Numbered from the stretch's first letter, positions 1 to 5,569 are shown. The stretch: DNA of 5,605 nt from Deltaproteobacteria bacterium (GCA_030633185.1 DAOVTG010000171.1:1-5605); one strand, 5' to 3'. Numbers and translations: made by a program. The notes: generated by a model not told the origin, from the letters alone.

Positions 1-140
1 AAAAAGTCACGGGATGGCTAAGTAAAAATTTCGATATACAAGATGTTGTGGTTTTTCAGTCGCGAGACCATACATGTAGTATGTCGAGTGCCTGAAAAAC
101 CACAACAGCGCAGTAGATCGGACTTTTTACGACGCCATCA
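1..140. repeat. MITE-like element 1, copy A (left end cut by window)
   Basis: This is a non-coding element that matches 4311-4451 with 10 substitutions and one 1-nt indel over about 141 positions (about 92% identity). It ends at the right in CGACGCCATCA (130-140). The matching left end (TGATGAACTCGT in copy B) lies just outside the window. Its core is a long hairpin. Arms 45-59 and 92-106 pair perfectly over 15 bp, an inner stem at 61-90 is identical in both copies, and the apex is CATAC-ATGTA-GTATG (69-83). I found no transposase or credible ORF in it, so it would have to be moved in trans. The family name is unknown to me; MITE-like is an inference from the terminal inverted repeats, the size and the copy number. 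Confidence 0.88.
45..106. other. Core hairpin of element 1 copy A
   Basis: The outer stem is 45-59 with 92-106, 15 perfect pairs beginning GTTGTGG. Position 60 opposite 91 is a T/C mismatch. The inner stem pairs 61-63 with 88-90 (including one G-T wobble), has tandem G/A-A/G opposition at 64-65 with 86-87, pairs 66-67 with 84-85, leaves C68 bulged, and pairs CATAC (69-73) with GTATG (79-83) around an ATGTA loop. The structure could form in DNA as a cruciform or in transcribed RNA on either strand. No run of T follows it closely, so it is not a classical intrinsic terminator. Confidence 0.8.
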
Positions 141-274
141 ACTTTGCTTCGCCCTCACGAACGGGGTCAAAGCTGGGGTGCTGACGCACCTTGTTCCAGC
201 AATGACCCCAATTCCGACAGTTTGAAGGCTGAACCTGGAGCTCTGTCCCCGGTTATGGAGGGCGAAGCAAAGTT
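140..274. repeat. MITE/REP-like element 2, copy A, with 17-bp terminal inverted repeats
   Basis: Perfect 17-bp inverted repeats bound the element, AACTTTGCTTCGCCCTC at 140-156 and its complement at 258-274. A weaker similarity between the arms continues inward through GGGGT(C/A)A-AGCT. Inside is a strong nested stem: 163-176 pairs with 196-209 (12 of 14, with an AA/AA internal loop), capped by GGTGC-TGAC-GCACC (177-190). No believable gene lies inside; a 69-codon frame crosses it but reads through both repeat arms. The same arm recurs at 5570-5605, with a conserved TGTAACTTAA block 15 nt beyond the arm (288-297 here). The true element may therefore extend to about 297. Confidence 0.8.
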
Positions 275-287
275 TGTCTCTATATGC

Positions 288-297
288 TGTAACTTAA
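288..297 (+). repeat. TGTAACTTAA block linked to element 2 arm
   Basis: This 10-mer follows the GAGGGCGAAGCAAAGT arm (258-273) after a few bases of partial similarity and variable spacer. The same 10-mer occurs on the minus strand at 5555-5546 at exactly the same distance from the matching arm (5585-5570). It could be the outer end of element 2, or part of a promoter carried by the element. It lies about 48 nt upstream of the EF-G start, and the other copy lies about 41 nt upstream of the thioesterase start. I could not assign convincing -35 and -10 boxes around it. Confidence 0.55.
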
Positions 298-312
298 CTT
301 TTGAATTGTCAG

Positions 313-333
313 TACCCTCTGACTTTAGAGGTA
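313..333 (+). promoter_or_regulatory. Leader hairpin covering the EF-G Shine-Dalgarno
   Basis: TACCCTCT (313-320) can pair with AGAGGTA (327-333) around a 6-nt GACTTT loop, with one bulged C. The right arm contains AGAGGT, the only Shine-Dalgarno-like sequence upstream of the ATG at 346 (about 13 nt before it, rather long). The ribosome-binding site would be partly hidden in the stem. Whether this regulates translation is inference; the stem is short. Confidence 0.4.
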
Positions 334-345
334 AAATTATAAAAT

Positions 346-2379
346 ATGGCTAAAATAGATTTGATCAGGAATATTGGCATTGCCGCGCATATTGATGCGG
401 GCAAGACCACGGTTACCGAGCGCATCCTTTTTGCGACCGGGCAGACCCATAAGCTCGGTGAGGTTCATGACGGAACCGCCGTAATGGACTGGATGGAACA
501 GGAGCAGGAGCGTGGAATTACGATTACGTCGGCGGCGACTACTTGTAAATGGCATAAACATACGATAACTATTATCGATACCCCCGGCCATGTCGATTTT
601 ACGGCGGAAGTCGAACGCAGTTTGCGAGTGCTCGATGGTATGGTGGCGGTTTTTTGTGCCGTTGGCGGGGTTGAACCGCAGTCTGAAACCGTTTGGCGGC
701 AAGCTGATCGTTACCACGTGCCGAGAGTGGTTTTTATCAATAAAATGGATCGCTTAGGGAGTGATTTTGACGGGGTGATGGCCCAGTTGCGGGAGAAACT
801 CGGAGCCTGTCCGGTGCCGATTCAGTTGCCGATCGGCAGCGAAGCGGAATTTTGCGGTGTGGTTGACCTGCTGGCCGACAAGGCGTTGTTTTGGGACGAC
901 GATCAGGAACTTGATTTCAGAGAGGCTGAAATTCCTGAGGATATGCGAGCCGTGGTTGAGTTGGCCCGGCAAAATCTCTGGGAGTTGGTGGCCGAAGGTG
1001 ATGATGAACTCTTAGAACTCTTTCTTGAGGGAGAAGCTTTGCCGGTCGAGAGAGTGCGACAGGTATTACGTAGTCAGACAATTGCTGGCCAACTGGTGCC
1101 GGTTTTATGCGGCAGCGGCCTTAAGAATAAAGGTATTCAACCTCTGCTTGAGGCGGTCGTCGATTTTCTGCCCTCTCCAGTGGAAGTGCCGCCGGTTTGC
1201 GGAGAGCACCCTGAATCCAAAAAAGAGATCGAGAGGTCGCCCAAAAACAGTGAGCCTCTGGCGGCTCTGCTTTTTAAAGTTGCGATGATGGAGGGGCGGC
1301 GACTGGTTTTTCTGCGTATCTACTCTGGAACCATGACTGTCGGTCAGGATATTTTTAATCCTCGGCTCAAGAAAAAAGAGAAGGTCTCGCGCCTTTTTCA
1401 GATGCAGTCTCATAAAAAGAACCGTATCGAAAAGGCGGTTGCCGGGGATATTGTGGTTGTCATGGGGCTCAAACATTCAGCTACCGGTGATACGATATGT
1501 ACCTCGACCGAACCCCTTATTTTGCCGGGAATGGAGTTTACGGTGCCGGTAATTTCGGCCGCGATTGAACCGCATCGTAACAGTGACCTTGACAAATTAT
1601 GGGAGAGTCTTGACAAACTGGCTGATGAAGATCCGACCTTCCAGATCAAGATGGATGATGAAACCGGTCAGGTGGTAATTTCCGGAATGGGCGAGCTTCA
1701 CTTAGAAATCATTCACGAGCGTTTACGTCAGGAATTCAATCTCGAAAGTAACCTCGGCAAACCCCAGGTTCTTTATCAGGAGACAATTACCAAAGAGGCT
1801 GTAGCAACTGCTGAATTTGAGCGGATCGATGAAGAGGAGAAGGAGCGTCAGTTTGCCCGCCTGACCATCAAAGCGATTCCGCGTCAGAGGAACGAGGGTA
1901 ACGAGGTTGTCTGGCAGGTTGATGCCGGGGCTAATCTTTCCGAAAATTTGCGGACGGTTGTGGTTGAAGGGCTCCAGGAAGTTTTAAGCTCCGGGCCGGG
2001 GCAGGGCTATCCTCTGGTCGATGTTGAACTTAAAATTGTCGATGTCACCGGAGAACGTAACGATTTTACCAAAGTTGCTCTCAAGGTTGCCGGTGCCAAT
2101 GCCGCCCGGCAGGCCCTGGAGGCGGCCAGGCCGGCTATGCTTGAGCCGATTATGGAGACCGAAATTACGGTGCCGGAAGAGAATCTCGGTGATGTTATCA
2201 GTGAACTCAACGGTCGTGGCGGTCGGATTCTCGATATTGACAGCCAGGAACACTTCAGCCGGATTACCGCCGATGTTCCACTACAGCGCCTTTTTGGCTA
2301 CACTACGGCCTTACGCTCCGCCACCAAAGGGCGCGGCAGTTTTGCTATGAAGTCTTCCCGTTACGATACGATAGCATGA
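346..2379 (+). CDS. fusA: Elongation factor G paralogue (translational GTPase)
   Basis: This is a cytosolic ribosomal GTPase of the EF-G family, which drives tRNA-mRNA translocation and, with RRF, ribosome recycling. The 677 residues compare with about 690-705 for the usual EF-G. The G domain is complete: AHIDAGKTT (14-22), RGITI (56-60), DTPGH with catalytic His82, NKMD (132-135) and GSGLKN (256-261). A G' insertion spans about 155-250. Domain II starts near 303, domain III carries EEDPTF- and GMGELHLE-like motifs (DEDPTF 427-432, 448-454), and domain V runs from about 608. Domain IV is atypical. The near-invariant SGGRGQYG loop is replaced by an acidic EEEKERQF (497-503 region), and the position of E. 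coli His583 aligns with Glu570. No rpsL, rpsG or tuf lies beside it. It is most likely a secondary EF-G (EF-G2 or spdEFG-type); the subgroup cannot be fixed by eye. The ATG follows AGAGGT and gives the canonical N-terminus. Confidence 0.93.
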   Translation: MAKIDLIRNIGIAAHIDAGKTTVTERILFATGQTHKLGEVHDGTAVMDWMEQEQERGITITSAATTCKWHKHTITIIDTPGHVDFTAEVERSLRVLDGMVAVFCAVGGVEPQSETVWRQADRYHVPRVVFINKMDRLGSDFDGVMAQLREKLGACPVPIQLPIGSEAEFCGVVDLLADKALFWDDDQELDFREAEIPEDMRAVVELARQNLWELVAEGDDELLELFLEGEALPVERVRQVLRSQTIAGQLVPVLCGSGLKNKGIQPLLEAVVDFLPSPVEVPPVCGEHPESKKEIERSPKNSEPLAALLFKVAMMEGRRLVFLRIYSGTMTVGQDIFNPRLKKKEKVSRLFQMQSHKKNRIEKAVAGDIVVVMGLKHSATGDTICTSTEPLILPGMEFTVPVISAAIEPHRNSDLDKLWESLDKLADEDPTFQIKMDDETGQVVISGMGELHLEIIHERLRQEFNLESNLGKPQVLYQETITKEAVATAEFERIDEEEKERQFARLTIKAIPRQRNEGNEVVWQVDAGANLSENLRTVVVEGLQEVLSSGPGQGYPLVDVELKIVDVTGERNDFTKVALKVAGANAARQALEAARPAMLEPIMETEITVPEENLGDVISELNGRGGRILDIDSQEHFSRITADVPLQRLFGYTTALRSATKGRGSFAMKSSRYDTIA

Positions 2380-2453
2380 TTGCAGGCACAAAGGCTGAAG
2401 GCACACAGGCACAAAGTTTAAAACCGAGGCGCTGGTTAGAAGGGTGAGAAGTA
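2380..2453. repeat. Intergenic spacer with AGGCACA repeat units
   Basis: AGGCACAAAG occurs at 2384-2393 and 2407-2416, with a third partial unit AGGCACAC at 2399-2406. It resembles the low-complexity 'GGCACAGAGGCAC' spacer repeats common in several environmental proteobacteria (recalled, not searched). I see no clear terminator or promoter in the 74-bp spacer, so TyrA may be read through from the EF-G gene. Confidence 0.45.
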
Positions 2454-3620
2454 ATGCCAACCACAGAGAAAAATAATCAGGAACAAATGCAGCTGGATTG
2501 TTTGCGCGGGCAGATTGACGATCTTGATCATCAATTGGTTGAACTGCTGGCCCGTCGTCAAACGGTTGTGGCCGAGGTTGTCGCCTTTAAAAAAGAGCGG
2601 CAACTGTCGGTTTACCACCCCGCCCGGGAAGCCGATATGATCGATTTAAGGCGGCATCATGGTTGTGAAGTCGGGCTCGATCCTGACTATCTGGAAGAGA
2701 TTTTTCGTGGTATCATGCGTTATTCACGCTCCACCCAGACGGCCGAAATATCTCGGGTCGGAGTCAAACCGGGGGCCAAAATTCTTTTGGTTGGCGGCGG
2801 CGGAGCTATGGGGCGGCTTTTTACCCGTTGGTTTGCGGCTTCAGGCTATGAGGTGAGGGTTTTAGAGGTTGGTGATTGGGATCGGGTGGCTGAACTTTGT
2901 TTAGGACTTGATATGGCTCTGGTCAGTGTGCCGATTGCGGCGACTGTTAGTACTATTGCCCGTTTGGCTCCACACCTGCCCAAAGATTGTATCCTGGCTG
3001 ACCTGACCAGTATTAAAGGCCCATCTGTAAAAGCAATGCTTGAAAATTTTACCGGGCCGGTACTTGGTTTTCATCCTATGTTCGGGCCCGATACCTCAAC
3101 CATGGAGCGCCAGATCGTGGTCGTAACTCCAGCTCGGGAGCGGCCCGAAGACCGCTGGCCAGCCGAGCAGTTTGCCGCCTGGGGCGGGGTTGTGGTTCGA
3201 GCTGATGCCGCAGAACACGATGAGGTCATGGCCGTGGTTCAGGCCTTGCGCCATTTCGCCACCTTTACCTTTGGCCGTTTTCTCTATCAGCGTCGGATCA
3301 ATCTCAACCGTACCCTCGAATTTTCGAGCCCCATCTATCGCCTTGAACTCGATATGGTCGGCCGTCTTTTTGCTCAGGATCCCGAACTCTACAGCGAAAT
3401 TATCTTCGCTACCCCTGAGCGCCTAGATCTCTTGCGGGATTATCTTGGGAGTTTTAAGCGCAATCTCGAAATGCTCGCTGATGATGACCTTGATGGGATA
3501 AACGGTCGGGAAAGTTTTATCGCCGAATTCAAACAAATTGCCGAATGGTTCGGCCCTTTCAGCGATCAGGCTATCCGTGAAAGCGGTTATCTGATAAATA
3601 AACTGATTGAGCGTTTTTAG
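2454..3620 (+). CDS. tyrA: Bifunctional chorismate mutase / prephenate dehydrogenase (T-protein)
   Basis: It converts chorismate to prephenate and then, with NAD+, to 4-hydroxyphenylpyruvate in tyrosine biosynthesis in the cytosol. Residues about 12-95 are an AroQ-type chorismate mutase: LRGQIDDLD (17-25), LLARR (31-35), K46/K47 and the YHPAREADM motif with Arg58 and Glu59. Residues about 105-388 are the dehydrogenase, with a VGGGGAMG nucleotide loop (113-120), LGFHPMFGPD with catalytic-type His207, EHDEVMAVVQALRHFATF (254-271) and SSPIYRLELDMVGRLFAQDP (291-310). These follow E. coli TyrA (373 aa) closely and in the same order. Two starts are possible. ATG 2454 has AGGGTGAG 5 nt upstream. ATG 2487 (Met12) has AGGA 4 nt upstream and lies nearer the family N-terminus. 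The longer form is kept. No ACT domain is visible. Confidence 0.95.
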   Translation: MPTTEKNNQEQMQLDCLRGQIDDLDHQLVELLARRQTVVAEVVAFKKERQLSVYHPAREADMIDLRRHHGCEVGLDPDYLEEIFRGIMRYSRSTQTAEISRVGVKPGAKILLVGGGGAMGRLFTRWFAASGYEVRVLEVGDWDRVAELCLGLDMALVSVPIAATVSTIARLAPHLPKDCILADLTSIKGPSVKAMLENFTGPVLGFHPMFGPDTSTMERQIVVVTPARERPEDRWPAEQFAAWGGVVVRADAAEHDEVMAVVQALRHFATFTFGRFLYQRRINLNRTLEFSSPIYRLELDMVGRLFAQDPELYSEIIFATPERLDLLRDYLGSFKRNLEMLADDDLDGINGRESFIAEFKQIAEWFGPFSDQAIRESGYLINKLIERF

Positions 3621-3629
3621 GCTTACCGT

Positions 3630-4097
3630 ATGTTGCACATCTTTGTCGATGCTGATGCCTGTCCGGTTAAACAGGAAGTCTACCGCGTCGCAAACCGATA
3701 TCAGCTAAAGGTCACGTTGGTGGCCAACTCTTGGATGCGGGTTCCGAATGATGGGAATGTTGCCATCGAAGTTGTTGGGAAAGGGTCTGATGTGGCTGAT
3801 GACTGGATTGTTGACCACGTCCAGTCTCATGATATCGTAGTTACAGCTGATATTCTACTGGCTAATCGTTGTTTGAAAGAGGGTGCCAGGGTAATTGGTT
3901 CAAGCGGAAAGCCGTTTACGGAAAACAACATCGGTCAGGCCGTTGCGATCAGGGGTTTGTTGTCGGAACTTCGGGAGATGGGAGAGATGGCTGGTGGGCC
4001 GCCACCACTCAAGAAGCAAGATCGATCACGTTTTCTCCACCAGCTTGATGAGATAATTCAATCCATCCGCCGTCAACATCCGTCTAATCCCAAGTAA
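3630..4097 (+). CDS. yaiI: YaiI/YqxD family protein (DUF188, PIN-like fold)
   Basis: This 155-residue protein matches the widespread YaiI/YqxD (UPF0178) family over its whole length; E. coli YaiI is 152 aa. The family signature is present: VDADACP (6-12), VANSWMRVP (31-39), the acidic stretch GSDVADDWIVDH (52-63), VVTADILLA (70-78), a GG-P-P segment (122-126) and QDRSRF (130-135). The conserved aspartates Asp7, Asp9, Asp54, Asp58 and Asp74 would suit metal binding in a PIN-like nuclease fold. The cellular role of the family is not established, to my knowledge. It starts 9 bp after the tyrA stop with only TAGG as a weak ribosome-binding site, which suggests co-transcription and perhaps re-initiation after tyrA. 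There is no signal peptide or membrane segment. Confidence 0.92.
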   Translation: MLHIFVDADACPVKQEVYRVANRYQLKVTLVANSWMRVPNDGNVAIEVVGKGSDVADDWIVDHVQSHDIVVTADILLANRCLKEGARVIGSSGKPFTENNIGQAVAIRGLLSELREMGEMAGGPPPLKKQDRSRFLHQLDEIIQSIRRQHPSNPK

Positions 4098-4298
4098 TAA
4101 ATCGAATAGTAACTATTTACAAACTTATCATCTTAACTTTTTGATTTTTAAAGCAAAAGAAGCGTGGCATTTGTTCACATTGCGGTTTTCTCTGCGTCTT
4201 GGCGTCTTTGCGGGAGAAAAAAGCGTTTTCCCGCAGAGACGCAAAGACGCATAGAAAGGCAAAATAAAATCAGACCCTGATTGATTTTACTCCATTGT
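4098..4298. other. Convergent intergenic region, no gene seen
   Basis: This stretch lies between the DUF188 stop and element 1 copy B. The first 60 bases or so are AT-rich with no strong hairpin-plus-T-tract terminator. Positions 4191-4253 form a long imperfect palindrome (listed separately). TTACTC at 4287-4292 is the former in-frame end (Glu-stop, minus strand) of the aldolase gene before element 1 inserted. Confidence 0.6.
4191..4253. repeat. Long imperfect palindrome with GCGTCTT units
   Basis: The left arm 4191-4220 pairs with the right arm 4226-4253 with few mismatches and a 2-nt bulge, around a 5-nt AAGCG loop. The left arm itself contains GCGTCTT twice (4194-4200 and 4202-4208). The type 'TCTGCGTCTTTGCG' is a familiar intergenic repeat in environmental proteobacteria (recalled, not searched). 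Sitting between two converging transcription units, it could block or terminate transcripts from both sides. Inner pairing GCGGG/CCCGC is followed by only a short T run (4226-4229, inside the stem), so it is not a textbook intrinsic terminator. Confidence 0.7.
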
Positions 4299-4451
4299 TG
4301 ATGAACTCGTAAAAAGTCACTGGATGGCTAAGTAAAAATTTCGACAGACAAGATGTTGTGGTTTTCCAGGCGCGAGACCATACATGTAGTATGTCGAGTG
4401 TCTGGAAAACCACAACAACGCAGGATATCGGAACTTTTTACGACGCCATCA
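4299..4451. mobile_element. MITE-like element 1, copy B (complete, 153 bp)
   Basis: The ends are TGATGAACTCGTAAAAAGT (4299-4317) and the complement of TGATGGCGTCGTAAAAAGT (4433-4451), 16 of 19 matching as terminal inverted repeats. TTGT flanks both sides (4295-4298 and 4452-4455) as a candidate 4-bp target duplication. Because it overlaps element ends, the visible direct repeat is CATTGTTG (4293-4300 and 4450-4457). The core hairpin has arms 4355-4369 and 4402-4416. Its right end lies inside the aldolase reading frame and supplies that gene's last codons and stop. No transposase is encoded. Confidence 0.88.
4355..4416. other. Core hairpin of element 1 copy B
   Basis: It is the same fold as in copy A. 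A T:A pair in copy A (56 with 95) is C:G here (4366 with 4405), a compensatory double change. The next opposed positions also both differ: T/C in copy A is G/T here, a wobble. The 30-nt inner part (4371-4400) is identical in the two copies. Confidence 0.8.
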
Positions 4452-5097
4452 TTGTTGCTTTTTGCCCATAACTGCGGAACCGGATCAGGGCCTCATCCAT
4501 CTCCGCCTCACTGAGTAAAACCGGGGTGCCCAGACAACGGGCTCGATAGTAGAGCTCGGCGACCTCTTCGATGTAAAGTGCCGTATTATAAGCTTCCATC
4601 AACTCTTCCCCGACTGCCAGAAGGCCGTGGTTGGCCATCAGGATGCAGCGATCATGGTTTCCCAAAGCTGCAACCGTCTTGCGAGCCAGCTTTTTGGTGC
4701 CGAAGGTGGCATAAGGGGCCACCCGAATCTCTTTGGCCCGGGCGACCCCGATCAGGTAGTGGCAGGCGGGCAGAGGCTCGTGGAGCAGAGCGAAGGTGGT
4801 GGCAAAGCGGGAGTGGGTGTGGACTACGGCATTGATCTCGGGGCGCGAACGGTAGAGGGCCAGATGCAGATGCCATTCACTTGATGGGGGGCAGCCTTCG
4901 AGGTGGCGGCCGCTAAAATCGAGCAGACTGATATCTTCAGGTTTAATCTCGTCGTAGCTGATTCCTGAAGGCGTGATTGCGATCATATCTTCAGAGCGCA
5001 GGGCAATGCTTAAATTTCCCCCGGTACCGGTAGTCAGACGATCTGCTAGAAGGCGGCGGCCATAGTCGGCAAGTTGTCGGCGTTGATGGTCAGTCAT
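4438..5097 (-). CDS. Class II aldolase/adducin family protein, L-fuculose-1-phosphate aldolase-like
   Basis: This is a zinc-dependent class II aldolase, which in the FucA type splits L-fuculose-1-phosphate into DHAP and L-lactaldehyde. The 219 residues align end to end with E. coli FucA (215 aa): GTGGNLS phosphate loop (24-30), ITPSG (41-45), PSSEWHLH with catalytic-type Glu74, zinc ligands His93 and His95 in VVHTHS, Tyr114, APYATFGT (127-134), third zinc ligand His157 in ANHGLL, and the C-terminal SYG with Tyr210. The substrate is uncertain; ribulose-, 5-deoxyribulose- or methylthioribulose-phosphate relatives share these motifs and no fucose genes are nearby. The start overlaps the thioesterase stop (ATGA, 5097-5094), so the two are probably translationally coupled. 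The last residues (ATMMAS) and the TAA stop (4440-4438) come from element 1; the older end was probably ...ATME. Base composition is visibly richer in GC than in the coupled thioesterase. Confidence 0.9.
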   Translation of the reverse strand: MTDHQRRQLADYGRRLLADRLTTGTGGNLSIALRSEDMIAITPSGISYDEIKPEDISLLDFSGRHLEGCPPSSEWHLHLALYRSRPEINAVVHTHSRFATTFALLHEPLPACHYLIGVARAKEIRVAPYATFGTKKLARKTVAALGNHDRCILMANHGLLAVGEELMEAYNTALYIEEVAELYYRARCLGTPVLLSEAEMDEALIRFRSYGQKATMMAS

Positions 5098-5504
5098 GAC
5101 TGTTTTTTATCCGCTTTTGGTAAAAGTCTGCAGAGCTCTTCCGGCATGGTTACGCTTTTGTGTTTGTGTATGTCAAAGATGAGAAATATTACTTCAGCTT
5201 CACAAACAACCTCATTGCTCTCCTTGTTGGTGATAATCTGCTCGATGATGCCGACTTTGCGGTTGCGGAGTTCCTTGAAAATGGTGTTTACGATCAGTTT
5301 GTCGCCGGCAAAGGCCTCTTTGCGATAGTGTATGTTCAGATTGACTACCGCAAAACCCAATCCGTGTTTCACCATGCTCCAGAGATCTACCCCTTTTTTC
5401 TCTACTTCATCGACCCGGCCCCACTCCAGAAACTCGACATATTTGGCATTATTGACATGGCCCATGACATCAATATGAGTTGAACGGACAGTAATCTCAA
5501 GCAT
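5094..5504 (-). CDS. 4HBT-family acyl-CoA thioesterase (YbgC/FcbC-like)
   Basis: It is a small hotdog-fold hydrolase of acyl-CoA thioesters, cytosolic and normally a tetramer. Residues 8-27 carry the family signature STHIDVMGHVNNAKYVEFLE, where Asp12 is the expected catalytic residue and HVNNAKY starts the hot-dog helix. Later GLGFAVVNLNIHYRKEAFAGD (49-69) is the usual central strand segment. The length of 136 residues is normal for the family. The acyl substrate cannot be told from sequence. AGGAA (5515-5511) lies 6 nt before the ATG, a good ribosome-binding site. It is the first gene of a two-gene minus-strand unit and overlaps the aldolase start by 4 bp. Its lower GC than the aldolase might mean different origins of the two genes. 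Confidence 0.9.
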   Translation of the reverse strand: MLEITVRSTHIDVMGHVNNAKYVEFLEWGRVDEVEKKGVDLWSMVKHGLGFAVVNLNIHYRKEAFAGDKLIVNTIFKELRNRKVGIIEQIITNKESNEVVCEAEVIFLIFDIHKHKSVTMPEELCRLLPKADKKQS

Positions 5505-5545
5505 TTAGTGTTCCTGTAAAGTAAATATTCGACTTGGGATGGTAC

Positions 5546-5555
5546 TTAAGTTACA
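5546..5555 (-). repeat. TGTAACTTAA block linked to element 2, copy B side
   Basis: On the minus strand it reads TGTAACTTAA, 15 nt after the GCAAAG arm of element 2 copy B, matching the arrangement at 258-297 upstream of the EF-G gene. It lies about 41 nt before the thioesterase ATG and may be the element's end or part of a promoter region. Confidence 0.5.
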
Positions 5556-5569
5556 CTGAAAATCAGCAC

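Noticed and set aside
61..90. Kink-turn motif from the tandem G/A oppositions in the element 1 inner stem.
   Set aside because: The required 3-nt bulge next to the G/A pairs is absent; only a single bulged C two pairs away is present.
45..106. Element 1 hairpin as a Rho-independent terminator.
   Set aside because: No uridine tract follows the stem directly on either strand, and the fold has an elaborate internal part unlike a terminator.
274..302. Sigma-70 type promoter (TTGTCT with a downstream -10) before EF-G.
   Set aside because: No acceptable -10 hexamer lies at 16-18 bp from the candidate -35, so no promoter is called.
43..353. Two short overlapping plus-strand reading frames (43-225 and 144-353).
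   Set aside because: They run through the repeat arms and hairpins of elements 1 and 2, lack family motifs and good ribosome-binding sites, and one overlaps the EF-G start.
337..2253. Several antisense and shifted frames of 60-126 codons inside the EF-G gene.
   Set aside because: They are shadows of a strongly recognised coding sequence; their translations show no domain signature.
346..2379. Possible frameshift or truncation of EF-G, because it is shorter than 700 residues.
   Set aside because: All five domains are present in order with an intact C-terminal GYTT-LRS-T-GRG region; the length difference is within family range.
5074..5483. Plus-strand frames opposite the thioesterase (84 and 107 codons).
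   Set aside because: The minus-strand frame has the complete 4HBT signature, a good ribosome-binding site and the ATGA junction, so the opposite frames are coincidental.
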